Assembly (NCBI GenBank): GCA_020465985.1
Contig: JAANYP010007924.1
Coordinates: 1 to 64,000 of the forward strand
Length of the DNA stretch: 64,000 bases
Reading direction: 5' to 3'
Source: Centrapalus pauciflorus
Lineage: Eukaryota > Streptophyta > Magnoliopsida > Asterales > Asteraceae
Position numbers and translations under genes: made by a program. The notes under the pieces were generated by a model. The model did no database searches. It saw nothing but the letters and a program-made list of their open reading frames with translations, and was not told the DNA's origin. Below, one piece after another: positions 23,317 through 35,135 of this stretch; the stretch's first letter is position 1, and every line of letters begins with the position of its first letter.

Positions 23317-25405
23317 TGTGACACCATTGCCACAAAAACCATCATTACATTTAACCCAGGATTAAACACCACATAATTTGATACATAATGATCTGAATGC
23401 TTAAACAAGTTTTAAACACCCTACGATGCTAAAGGGTTCCAATCTAAATCTACAACTCAATACATTATCACAACATCCCAAATGTTACAATATTGGTCCC
23501 TCATTTCAATTACCAATTGAGTAGTAGATGATCTTCAAAGACTTCAATTAATGACCTAGTTAGAAGGTCCCGCAGCGGATTTTTCTTTTCCTGTAAAAAA
23601 TGAGCAACTGAGGGGTAAGCAAAGCTTAGTGAATACACAGATTTACGCATTCTATAAATCTTTATGAAGCCTCCCAAGAGTAACACCGACGACACACGTC
23701 GTATACTCTCTACGTACACCAAGTACGGATTAAGAGCCGCAGCTCCTTCGAGCCAAAGCTCAACATTTAAACCAACCGTCTAAGACAAACATAACATCGG
23801 GGATGACATACTGCCTATCAGGACCTCGGAGGGATCAGCTCCGGGTCATATAGCACAGTAACATCAGAATACAGATGCGACCCGCCGGTCCATCGAAAGA
23901 TGCATAACAAAGAAACGGACATGCAACAAGCAACAATGTGCATCTAGAACTACACAAGTTAGTAGAATTCCAAATGAATGTGAAACAACAGGTCTCAACA
24001 GGCAATAGCTAACATAAAACAGATATAGACATGCGAAATCATATGTACTCACCGTGGGTGCGTTAATTAACTTTAATTTATTTTATTTCTCCTCGGGCTT
24101 TCAACCGGATTCACAAAGTACCCCACTGTGGGTTAAACAACACCACAAGGGACCTGTTACATTTCCATAAGGAAAACGTATAACACATGTTCATTAACAA
24201 CTGAGCATCAAGTTTGTACCATTAAAGTGTCAAAACATTCGGAACCGTCATCCGAAACTCACGTTTAAATCTCATTATTTGAGGTGTTATTATTCCCAAT
24301 TAACCCTCCATTATTTACTTTGTTATGTTACAAAAGATATCTCAAAAGTGTGGTTGATATATAAGAAATTCGGATCCTTAACATCTTAATTTGTCCAAAT
24401 ATGATTAAAAAATGAGCATTAATTGGGCCCATTAGACCCAATGAGGCCCAACAGTTGAAACAGCAGGTCAAATACATAAATTCAATTTTATAAAGTCAAA
24501 ATACATCAAACTCATGTATTGGTCAAGGTCTGAATCATACCTCATGAACAAGTTCATGCCTCATGAACTTATTCTCATAAATTCATGACCTCAAGAACTT
24601 ATGAGGGTCCTCAAAAACTTATGATGCAGGTCACGAACTTATGTTGCAGGTCACAAACTTAGGCTCACGAACTTAGTTGGCCAAGAACTTAGGTGATGGG
24701 TTACGAACTTAGTTGGCCAAGAACTTAGATGATGGGTCACGAACTTATGAGGCAGGTCACAAACTTAATCGTGGTTTCATGATTTTGTTCATAATTTCGG
24801 CCTTCAAGCATGCATTTCCAGGTAAAAACTCATAAGAACGTTAAGGGACATGTCTAAGATCAAATTAGGTCTATTTCTAATGCATTTTCAGTACATTTAA
24901 ATTCCCAAACAGCCCCAAACAATTTCAGAATCAGAAATTTGTTCAAATTGAAAATATGAAGAGTTTAGGGGTGTTCTTACCTTGATTTCAACTTGAATCT
25001 TGTTATTTATCAGTTTGATTCACGAATTCTCCTCTGAATCTTCGATTTCCAGCAGAATTTTCTAGAGAGAGGAAGACAGCTTGAGAGTGTTCTTGGAAAT
25101 GAAGTTGAAATGAATCAAGTGAATGACCAAATGCCCTTTTATTTCATCAATTTCGGATATTGTCATAAGTGGCCCCTCCACTTATCTGATTTCCTAAAAT
25201 AAAGTTTTCACATTTATTTTATCATCACTAACACATATAATTCATTATACTTACTTATTAATTTGAAATTCCAAAATTTCTTAATTTCTTAACATGGACT
25301 CCAACTTTTCAAATTTCCGAATACAAAACCCAACTTAATTATATAAATTATGAAATTTAAACTAAATATCCACAATTTTCAATAATAAAATTTTGGGATG
25401 TTACA
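23317..25405 (-). mobile_element. Solo LTR related to the nested Ty3/gypsy element
   Basis: Read on the minus strand it begins TGTAACATCCC and ends GGTGTCACA. It shares long segments with the LTRs at 2156 and 8318, for example gtgttgtttaacccacagtgggg, ccgaggagaaataa and atcctttcgatggacc (the last with changes). No internal domain accompanies it. The flanks gtatt and gcctt do not match, so there is no target duplication. Where the other LTRs carry CCGAATTCGG repeats, this copy has an array built on aagttcgtgacc/aagttcttggcc (about 24540-24770). The open frames inside it are LTR sequence, not genes. Confidence 0.82.
24540..24770 (-). repeat. Short tandem-like array in the solo LTR
   Basis: About a dozen imperfect copies of cacgaacttatg/ggccaagaacttag, spaced 15-25 bp apart, at the position corresponding to the palindrome array of the other LTR pair. 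Confidence 0.75.
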
Positions 25406-25410
25406 GCCTT

Positions 25411-25829
25411 ATAATTGATAACTCATATATTAAAAAAATCAAATAGTATATTAGTATTTGAAAAGATAAATATTGAAATTAAATAAACAAATATTAAGGT
25501 AGAATATGAATGTATCAATATCAAAATCATTACAATCATATTTATAAAATTTACTATAGGGAATTGACAAAAAATTATTTGCAAATAAAGCATGCAATGT
25601 AAAGTATTTGTTTACTTTTTTATCATGACCATTGTATGTGTCCAAATTATGTAAAGAACACTAAAAGTAAAAAATCCCTTTTTATCTTTTTTTTCTTCTG
25701 ATAAGTCCCAAAACCAATTAAAATTCATATAATCAAGTCCAAAGATAACTTGCAACCTGCTAAGTAGGTTATCGTGGTTAATTATCAAAGAATAAAACTT
25801 TTTCGATTAAGTCTCTCATTCATTTTGTA

Positions 25830-25889
<60 letters not shown>

Positions 25890-26954
25890 AATTGTTGTTG
25901 TTGTTATTGAACAATTTTAATTACATAAAAATTATTTATTTACGAATTTACGAACTATTCCAATTTTTTTCGATCGGTTCCAATTCGATTTTTAAATTTC
26001 TGAACGCAAAAAAAACTTCAATTAACTTTTAATTTTTCGCATGGATAAAAGTATGATTCATTCCAATTTTTAAATTCTTGAGTGTATAAAACTACAACCT
26101 ATTACAGTTATCCAAACGAAAATTAGTACAACTAATTATTTACGATAAAAAAACGACGAACCCTTAACTAAAATAACTATAGTTATTCCGATTTTTTTTT
26201 CCGATTAGAAGAAATGACGAACCCATCTACTTTTAAGTTTTGATCGTAAATAAATAGTGTTGTTATTTTTGTTTGGAAAACATAATGGATTGTCGTAATT
26301 TTTTAATATCTCCGAACGAAAAAACTATGACTGATAGATTTTTAAGTTTATTGAACGGAACATTCGGTAATCCCATCTGTTTTTCCGAACGAAATTTATG
26401 ATTGGAAAATTAAATCGGAAGGCATCGTTGTCTTTAAAAGTTTGAATAAAATAAAAAAAGAATGATTCGTTTTATTTTATCAAAAAGTTGAAAATCAAAA
26501 CATTTCATATAATAATCATAATTAAACAATGATATATTGTATAATTGTAATATAAACATAAATGAATATACAAAGTAAATATAAAAATAATTTTAAATCT
26601 TAAGAAAACAATAAAATCGTAAATAAATATTTTTAATATAATTAAAAGATTATCAATAACAAAATTAATGGTAGACTTAATCGAAAAATTTTATACTTTG
26701 ATGGTTTTGCAAATATGTTTAAGCATGTTAAACTATTATAACAGGTTAACGGGTGAAGTTAAAAAGTTTAAGCAATTTGGGGACTTATCAGGAACAAAAA
26801 TAAAATGAAAATTTAATTGAAAATTTTTTATACTTTAAGGATTTTTTGTATACTTTTCCCATAAATCTATTTTCAGATCTTGAATATTCTTTCTAATTTT
26901 TACTCATTAAAAAGAGTGTTTTAAAACCCAATAAGAGATCATATAAAGTAATAA
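25411..26954. other. Intergenic, A+T-rich, with a (TTA)n microsatellite
   Basis: No gene recognised. A (TTA)n tract of about 60 bp lies at 25829-25888. The stretch 25920-26420 is rich in short motifs of the type 'ttccgaacgaaa' and their inverses but shows no clear element ends. Confidence 0.55.
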
Positions 26955-26957
26955 GAA

Positions 26958-28134
26958 AAGATTAACTTCATATTTATGCAACGAGATTTACATCTTTTTC
27001 CAATTTATTTAACGAAAGCACTTTAAGCATAAATTATGTAATGACATTTGAACTTGTCACAAAAAAATGCAATAATGATTTCCATTTTTACCAAGTAGTG
27101 CAATGAAATCATATTTAACATGATTTATGCAATAAGGTTTGAACTTTTTACACAAACATGCAACGTACATAACTTACCTATTTACGTGATCATCTATCAA
27201 TTTATGTACATTACCAAAAAATCTAGAAAGACACATCTACGTGTACAAAAATTCACGTCACCAAATTCAATTACTGTATAAAATAAGGGTTACACTGCAA
27301 AATTATCATTTGTCTCTACTATTCTATTACAATTATTTTTGTAACAAATTTTACTGTAATTTTTGTTTTATTTTGACTAAGGATAGCAGTGAGACGGATT
27401 GAGAATTTGTCATCTCAGTCCTATTTTAAAAGTTCATTATCTGTCATGACTAAAAAAACGTGTAGTAATTTAAATAGAGACCATCTTCAAGTAATTGATG
27501 ATAACCGTAAAGATTAGAAATAACAATTTAATTAAAATTTAATCAATCTATGATGTAAAACTTTAGCATTTACGTTAAACAATCATCCAATATGCGGTGA
27601 ATATTGATTGTTTATGGTTAACGATAATCAAATTCATACAATGTAAATAAATCATGAATTCCCACATTTATTCTCAATCATCTGACAATAATCTTTGTTA
27701 ACTATTTGTAGTTTTTTAACCGAAAATGAACAACTTTTTAACCCGGATTCGAAAAAAATTTATAGTAGAAACAAAATTTCGTATTGACATCAGATAAGTT
27801 TTTCAACCAACCCATACTATATTAACAAAGATCACGATATCAGTTTTATTTACACGTAGTTGTGTCACTTAGGATTTTAAGTGATATACAACAAATCAAT
27901 ATTAACAGATAAATCAATAGATTAAACTCTGCATATTTTGATAACAATTTCATAATTATTGCATAAATCGTGTTAAAAATAATTTCATTGCATAACTTGG
28001 TAAAAGATGAAAAACGCCGTTGCATTTTTTTTATAACAAGTTCAAACATCATTGCATAAATTGTGCTAAAAGTGATTTTCTTGCATAAATTGAAAATTGT
28101 GAAAACGTTGTTGTATAAATACGTAGTTAACCCT
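26958..28134. mobile_element. Element with about 175-bp terminal inverted repeats
   Basis: The left arm, about 26958-27150 (tatttatgcaacg... ttaccaagtagtgcaatgaaa... atttatgcaataag), is the inverse of about 27945-28134 (ttattgcataaat... tttcattgcataacttggtaa... gttgtataaata). The 800-bp middle has no transposase-like frame. No clear target duplication was found. It is probably a non-autonomous Mutator-like element; the boundaries are uncertain by about 15 bp. Confidence 0.65.
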
Positions 28135-28567
28135 ATACAAAATTAACAATTTAAAAGTATAAAAGGTTATCAAAAGAAGTTGATACTTAACATGAGTTGA
28201 GCTGCTCGAGTTGACTTTTTTAAAAACTCCAAAAAAGTTCAAGTTAAAAAGGTTGAACCTCATCTTCAGCTCATTTAATATACAAGTTCAAGCTTTCATC
28301 GATCATCAAACTCATAAACATAAAAGAACTTATTTAAGATATTTAAAATATACATATATAAGATATAAATAAATTAAATCAAAATTATACATTAAAGTTC
28401 TATAATTAAAAAATATAATTATAACTATAAATAAACGTGCAGTTATTCTTCCACTTATCATCACTTCAATACGTTACTTATCCTTCCCTTTTATTGTCAT
28501 TTGTAATTTACATTTCTTATATTAAAAGTTTAAAAATATATCATATCAATTATAAGTTGACATAAAA

Positions 28568-28649
<82 letters not shown>

Positions 28650-30310
28650 AGAAAACATTTTATGCCACGTGTCATCACCGCATTCATCTAAATTTTTTAT
28701 TTCCCGCCTTTTTTCCATAATTAGATTTCTAATTTAACTGAATTATTGTTTAAAAGATATGAAATCTAATTCAAATACTTTCTTATTTTATCCATGTAAT
28801 TAAAAAAAGAAATCCTTTAAACATTCTAATACTAATCTAAATTTACATTTAAGATAAAAAATTGATATTTTAATTAAATTATAATTAAAGCATATAAAAT
28901 TATTATATTACAAATATGATATCTTCTCGGTATAAAAAAATCAATTATAATCCATAAATTATAATTTGAGAATTTATGTTTATTTATTTACAATATTTTC
29001 AACGGTTAAATTGTACATTAAATATTTTAATTAAAGGTTAGTATTTATGTTATATTTTATAAACTGGATTTAGATTACATATTTTGAGTTTTTCTTATTT
29101 AGAAAAAAAATAATTGATCTTATTGTATTAATAATTAGATAATAATAGATTCTTTTGAAATTTATGTTTGGACGAGTTTAATGTTTATCCGTTTGAATTT
29201 AAATCAAGCACACATTTTCTTATATTTTTTATATTGAACTAATTTTACATGCGTATAAAAAAATAAAATTAAGTTTGTGTTAAAAGTTTATGGAAAATTT
29301 TTAATGACATCCTACATTCATAGTATACAATATGATATAATTGAGAAACATTATAAATGTTTAAGTTGAATTGAAATTTTAATGAACTAGATATAAGTTT
29401 ACATAACATACATATAACAATTGTGTACTTTCTTTATAAGTTTATATTCACAAAAAATAATTAGTTTTTTTAAATACTCATGTAAGTATGTAACACCAAA
29501 TGTCACGTGTCACCTTTACATTTCATCTGAAAAATTAATACAACATGTTATTATAAAAAATAAAAGATAAAAAATTATACAACATATTATTATAAAGAAA
29601 AGATAAATACAATTTATCATTTTTATAAAGATAAATACTTTCTATTATTTTTAATTTACGATAAAAGATGAGTACAATTATTATTTTTAAAAAGATAAAC
29701 AACTTTATTTATTTTAGTATATAAATATTAATTTTTAATAAAATATATAAGTATTATATAACATATAAACTAAAATTTCAATTTATATCAAGTAAAATAT
29801 ATTAAATTAAAAATAAACTTTTAAAAAAATTATTGACGAACAATAAAGTATTCTTATATTATTTTAAGGGTTTACTATGAAAAAAACGAACATGTTTTCA
29901 TGTTTTTTGCGATTTAGTCCATCCGTGTTATTTTTTCCTAAGAAAGTCCTCAAGATATTGTTTTCAATCCGGTTTTCGAAAAAGTTTTTTTTCCATAATC
30001 AACCCTGATTTATTCCACAACAAACCAACATGTTTTTACTATTTGTCTCCGAAAAGTCCACAAACTTGAGGACTCTTTTGAAAAAATAAAGAAAAATTCT
30101 AAAAATCACAAACAAATATAACTTAAGGATTTTATTGGTAAAAATAACACTGAGGGACTAAACTGTAAAAACATAAAAATATGTTGGTTTTTTTCATATT
30201 AAACCCTTATTTTAAATAATTAATTGTTATGTATTTATTTTCACTTATATACATTTTATATAAATAAAGTTTATTAAAAATATCCACGTATTACGTGGGT
30301 CAAAAACTAG
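28568..30310 (+). mobile_element. Non-autonomous Helitron with a (TA)n-expanded 5' end
   Basis: The 5' end is TC followed by about 70 bp of TA repeat and then attaataaaagaaaaca. The 3' end is a short hairpin, tccacgtattacgtggg, followed by tcaaaaa and CTAG. The flanking bases are A on the left and T on the right, the usual Helitron A|T target, with no duplication. There is no RepHel gene, so it must be mobilised in trans. A GGGTTTA-family MITE (29868-30206) is nested near its 3' end. Confidence 0.8.
29868..30206. mobile_element. GGGTTTA-family MITE nested in a Helitron
   Basis: A 339-bp element running from gggtttactatgaaaaaa to the inverse ttttttcatattaaaccc. It has a perfect 9-bp duplication, ttattttaa, at 29859-29867 and 30207-30215. 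Nine-bp duplications are typical of Mutator-like elements. Confidence 0.85.
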
Positions 30311-30754
30311 TATATTAAATATTTTAAAACTCAAAATCTATGAAAATTCGAAAAATATATGTATATTTGTTATTGTTATTATTTATAAATATATTACAAT
30401 AAATAAAAAATTATTATTATTTAGCACTATTATTATAAGTAAAATAAAAGTTTAGAATATAACTTTTAAAACAACTCATGTAATACATAAATTGATAGAC
30501 CAGTATATCATTAAATTAATAATATAACATATTTATATAATAAACGAGTCAAACTCAAGTATGAAACTTCAAATCTTAAATGAACCTTGCTATACTTAAA
30601 TGAACATTATATCCTACTCATGCTCAAATTTTCTTTAAGTCAGTTTAACTTAAAGAGGACAAATAAAACCTCTTTCATATTCGTTCATTCGTATAATTAA
30701 ACAAACAAAAAATCTTGTATATGTTCCCTCATTTAATAACAATCGACCATAATC
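30311..30754. other. Intergenic, no gene seen
   Basis: A+T-rich DNA with no element ends that I recognise. Confidence 0.5.
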
Positions 30755-30757
30755 TAA

Positions 30758-31036
30758 GGGGCGTTTGGTTCGCAGATTTCCTGAGATTCACTAGGTTTTG
30801 CATTTAAAATCCTGTGTTTGGTTCGCAGATTTCAGTAAAATTTAAAATTCATTCCTTCTTTATTATTTAAAAACCCAACCTCCCCCTAATATTTTAAATC
30901 CCAGTTACATTGCATTTGTCAGATTAGCAAATTTTTCCTAAAAGATAATGTAGATTCTTTGGCAAAATCCTGACAAATGCAAATTCTTTAATAAAATGCA
31001 AATCTCATGTAAAAAATCTACAAACCAAACGTCCAC
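30758..31036. mobile_element. Tourist-like MITE
   Basis: A 279-bp element with ends ggggcgtttggttcgcag and aaaccaaacgtccac, flanked by the duplication taa (30755-30757 and 31037-31039). It is related to the copies at 18543 and 32668. Confidence 0.78.
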
Positions 31037-31251
31037 TAACTTTCTTCAAACGTTTGATTCGTTTACAGCGTAACGAAACCAATGCTATGGACTTGTGAAG
31101 AATTCCATTTATGGAGCTTAAAATCTTATATTTGCCACTCACTATTTCATCCAACAAAAGAAGCAAGACTCCCATAAATGACCTTGCATAGAGCTACAAA
31201 CCCCAATAGTAACGAGCCTCAAAAACTTACAAATTAATTGCAAACAAAGAA

Positions 31252-31555
31252 GAGTATATTATTGAAAAAACCAACATGTTTTCATATTTTTTATGTTTTC
31301 GTCTCTCCGTGTTATTTTTTTCCATAAAAAACCTTAACTTATTATTTTCTTTTTGGTTTAGTGAAATTTGAATATTAGACACTGGTTATAATTTGTGAAC
31401 TGAGTTTTAAAAAACTAAAAAACCAGGTTCTAATGTCTAAATTTCACTAAACCAAAAAGAAAGAATAACTTGAGGAATTTTATGGAAAAAAATAACATGA
31501 AGGGACGAAAACGCAAAAAAAATAAAAACATGTTGGTTTTTTTCATAATAAACCC
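31252..31555. mobile_element. GGGTTTA-family MITE downstream of the glucanase gene
   Basis: A 304-bp element with a perfect 9-bp duplication, aacaaagaa, at 31243-31251 and 31556-31564. The arms carry tttggtttagtgaaattt and its inverse. It ends about 160 bp beyond the stop codon of the glucanase gene, probably near its 3' UTR. Confidence 0.85.
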
Positions 31556-31712
31556 AACAAAGAACAAAAAATAACCCCAAGATTTGGCAATCACAACCAA
31601 ACCATTAAACAAATTTGATCTAGAATTCCTGTTGAATTTCCGCGATACTCCCAATACTCTGCATTAAAAACGCCAAGAGCCCGAATATCAGCTATACAAC
31701 ATGTCCAAAAAT

Positions 31713-34700
31713 CTACAGGACCAACGATACAACCGTAACCAAGAACAAAAACCAGATGTGTGGAAGTTGACTCGGTGATACGTTTCCTGGAGGCCCCTCT
31801 GGTCCGAATGCAGGTGGAACCATTCCACCGATGCTTGAATTTGTACTGTTTCAAAAACCGATTCATTATGATAAGAAAAAAAAAAACAAAGAACATTGAT
31901 TTTCATCAAGAATGTTTGTTCTACAGGTTCGTGTTCTTACCTTCCTGTAAAGATGCAGGTCCCGTAACCTGTAAAAAGGTAGATACAGTTCAGAAAACCA
32001 AAGATCGTTCATGAGACGATAGAAAAAGCAAGCGAAAAACATCGTTTGTGAGATGATGTCTCAAAATAGTGTGTTCTTTAAGAAACCGAAACAAACCAAC
32101 ATTTGTTTTACATACCAGGTGATGTAGATTCTATAACGTTTGTATTTGGTTTGCTGGATTTCATAGGATTCATTTGATTTCGATTTCATGCAATTTTATG
32201 ATAGAATTGATACTGAAATCCTTCGATAAGTGGGAGGATTTTGAAACTATTGAAGAAGATTTCATTCAGGGAAGTGATTTGTACACAACTACATTTTGTC
32301 ATACACAACAGTTACACTTAAAATGACTATATTGTCCTTACTAGCTTTTTATCATGGAAGTACTCAAAAGTTACTTTTAAGGGTATGATGGACATTTCAT
32401 ACTGAGATCGTTGTGTATGGAACATTTTGTTGTGTACAAATCACCTCCCTTTCATAAAATCCCATTAAATCCAAATCTTATGAAATCCCTTTAGAATCAA
32501 AGCGGATTATGATGGAATCTGAAAGAATTGGAATTTCTATTCCATTCCTAGATTTGTTTGGATGGCTAATAGATGTCAAATCCACGAAATAAGGAATTTA
32601 TCATTCCTTCACCTTTAAGTGGGATTCGATATTCCTCCAAATTTCATTTTGCGAGCCAAACAACCCCTTTTGGTTTGCAGATTTTTTTCTCTGGGATTTG
32701 CATTTTGTCAAAGGATTTGCATTATGCAGCATTTGCATTTGTCAGGATTTTGTTAAAGAATACGCATTATCTTTTAGGAAAAAATTGCTAATCTGAAAAA
32801 TGCAAAGTAACTGGGATTTAAAATCCTAGGGGGAGGCTGGTTTTCAAATAACAATGAAGGAAGGATTTAAGAAATCCTGAGATTTTAAATCCTTATTGAA
32901 ATCTGCGAACCAAACACAAGTTTTAAATGCAAATCCCAGTGAATCTCAAGAAATCCGCGAACCAAACGCCCCCTAAGCATTTTGTCGCATATGTAATACA
33001 CAAAATAACTATAAGATATAAGAGTTAAAATCACATACTGGGATCAACCATGGTTATTACGGCGGTACCGCTAAAGTCGCAGGTTCCCCCGACGCTACGC
33101 ATTCTCTGGTAGTAGTCGTTATAAGCATACGAAGCATGGCTTTCTACGGTATCCGGCATATAGCACGGCTGGCCCGACTGAATCGCGCTGCAGTTCGCCT
33201 GGCCTGGCCCACAGGCCCAGTTCAGACCGTCTTGTAAGCTACTGGTGTCTGCTCCTTTTCTTGCGACACAAAAACCGCCTGTTGCATTCGCTGTCGTTTG
33301 GGCTGACGTATCCAAACTAAGTGTATAAACGGAAGTCCCGTTGCTAAAATACACACCGTAGCTTTTCTCCGAGATCGGCCCAGGTCTCTTGTCTTCATTA
33401 AACAGCTCGTAAATGTACGAGTTCACGGGAATTGTCGGCTGGCTAGGTGGACCAGTGTCGTTCAAAACACGCCGTATCAAATTATTGCTAAACGTCTCGG
33501 CGTTTTCAACGGTGGCGTCACGCTCGTTAGCGCCACCTGACCATGGCCAACCAGTTTCAGTCACAACAATTGGGATCACCGAGATATTATACGCTGATAT
33601 AGAGTTGTAAGCAGCATCCACCATAGCATCAAACATGCTTTCGTAATGGAAGAGTGTATTCGGGTCAACAATCTGTTTGACCGGTGTGAGCGGCTTGAAA
33701 AGCGCATACTCGATCGGAAAAAGTCCATTGCTTTGTACGTAACCGTAGTAAGGATAAGCATTTAGCATGAAAAAGGAGTTTGTGTTTTGTAAAAACGTAA
33801 GAATCCCGTAAACAGTCGAGTTCCACGACGAATTGAACGTGGCGGTTGACGGCGGGAACGGCTTCGGGATCAAGTCCATCGATATCGGGGTTGAGACTTT
33901 GACCTGATAATTTAGATTCGAAGAAACCAAAGCCTTATGAAGATTATTCATGGCAGAAACCAAAACAGGGGCAGCATTTGGAATCGCCGAAAGGACTTCA
34001 CTACCAACAGCAATGGCGGTGATGTTCGTGGAGGGTACAAACGCTGCGATGTTTCTGTTGATCCACGAAGCCGCTGCCGCCGGCGACTCGCCAACGCGTA
34101 AAACTTCCTCGTTTGTCACACTGACCAGAACTTCAATTCCAGTGTCGGAAAGCGCGCTAAGCAAGTGATTATCGGCGTCAAAAAGCCGCACGTGTTGTAT
34201 CTGATGGGATCGAAGGATTGCAACAACTTGCTCGGGTGATGGTAAGTCGGTAAGATCGGTGCCAATGTTTATTCCCACGAAAGCACCTGTAATTCAAGAA
34301 CACGACTTCAAATATAACGGAAAATGTCACTAAATAGCTACGTATTTTTGTCGATGATCCTATTTGGTAATTATAGCTTTCCGAAATGGTTCATATTAGT
34401 AATTATGACAATTAAAGAGTCTAGAAACGTCCATTTTGGTAGTTATATAATGGGTTAAGTATCATTTTGACCATTTAACTTTCAAATTGTCTCATTTAGC
34501 CACTAAACTATTTTTTGTCTTGATTTAGCCACTAAACTTTAGTTTTAGGGGGTGTTTGTTTACTTCTTAATGGAATCATTAAGAAGTCGTTCAAAGGTAA
34601 AATGACATCTTTATGATTTCATTAAGAGGTAAACAAACATGACCTTAGTGTTCTATTTTAGGGAAAATGAATAAAACTAATGGCTATATCGATACAAAAT

Positions 34701-35097
34701 ATGATAGTTTAGTGGCTAAATAGGGACATTTTTCAGTGGTTAAGTCAGTAAAAATAAAGTTTAGTGGCTAAATATATATACAAAAAACAGTTCAGTGGCT
34801 AAATCGGGACAAAAAATAGTTTAATGACTAAATAAAAAAAATCTAAAAGTTAGATTCAAAATGACACTTAACCCTTATATAATTACCAGAATGGAGCTAT
34901 GACAAAAGTATGTACCCATTTAGCGACAATTTCCCATAAATATAAGTAGGATTGAATTTGAAAAGTAACACTTATGACCTCAAATTCAAAACGAATCAAA
35001 AGGGAAAGGAATCGTAACTCATAAGAACATTACCTAACGCAACGTAAAAACTGCTAAACATAAGCAGGACATATCCAAGCGACATTTCAAGCCTCAT
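31713..35097 (-). CDS. GPI-anchored glucan endo-1,3-beta-glucosidase (GH17 plus X8/CBM43)
   Basis: Four coding exons join in frame: 35097-35034, 34286-33039, 31968-31941 (28 nt) and 31845-31713, giving 490 aa. The protein has a signal peptide (residues 1 to about 22, MRLEMSLGYVLLMFSSFYVA), a GH17 domain (about 25-345) and an X8 domain (about 359-445). Ser/Pro-rich sequence and a hydrophobic C-terminus (WFLFLVTVVSLVL) follow, as expected for a GPI anchor. Catalytic residues are acid/base Glu118 in VGSEV and nucleophile Glu265 in VVTETGWPWSGG. The X8 domain has six cysteines; the sixth, Cys442, is encoded by the 28-nt exon. Arabidopsis has a similar protein (At3g13560, about 505 aa). The enzyme hydrolyses beta-1,3-glucan (callose) at the cell surface or plasmodesmata; the specific role is inferred. 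Introns 1 and 2 are packed with MITEs, and a leader intron is likely. Confidence 0.92.
31941..31968 (-). other. 28-nt microexon of the glucanase gene
   Basis: It is bounded by TTTTTACAG on the 5' side and GTAAGA on the 3' side. It encodes (S)YGTCIFTG(S). It restores the frame between exon 2 (ending DP plus one base) and exon 4, and supplies the last X8 cysteine. Without it exon 2 would read into a stop six bases past its end. Confidence 0.85.
32138..32667. mobile_element. Degenerate MITE in glucanase intron 2, with a nested small MITE
   Basis: The outer ends are imperfect inverses: cgtttgtatttggtttgctgg on the left and gcgagccaaacaacccc on the right. Within it, 32269-32449 forms a 181-bp element. 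Its ends gggaagtgatttgtacacaac and gttgtgtacaaatcacctccc are nearly perfect inverses, flanked by tttcattca and tttcataaa (7 of 9 match). Confidence 0.55.
32668..32973. mobile_element. Tourist-like MITE in glucanase intron 2
   Basis: The ends ttttggtttgcagattt and aaatccgcgaaccaaacgcccc are inverted. The body is related to 30758-31036 (tgggatttgcattt, attgctaatctg and so on). A taa follows the right end. The left border is blurred by the adjacent element. Confidence 0.68.
34319..34935. mobile_element. Nested MITEs filling glucanase intron 1
   Basis: The outer element has ends ggaaaatgtcactaaatagc and tttagcgacaatttccc. Inside it a 423-bp GGGTTAA-type MITE (34452-34874) has a perfect 9-bp duplication, ttatataat (34443-34451 and 34875-34883). 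A third hairpin (about 34548-34645) has arms gtgtttgtttacttcttaatg and cattaagaggtaaacaaaca. Together they make up about 617 of the 747 bp of intron 1, so the ancestral intron was about 130 bp. The outer element comes within about 32 bp of the 3' splice site. Confidence 0.75.
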
Positions 35098-35135
35098 TGT
35101 CCCGATAGACAGTTTGATCGCAACTTTTACCACCC

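Noticed and set aside
34276..34278. GTG as start codon of the glucanase
   Set aside because: A spliced first exon at 35097-35034 supplies an ATG and a signal peptide in frame.
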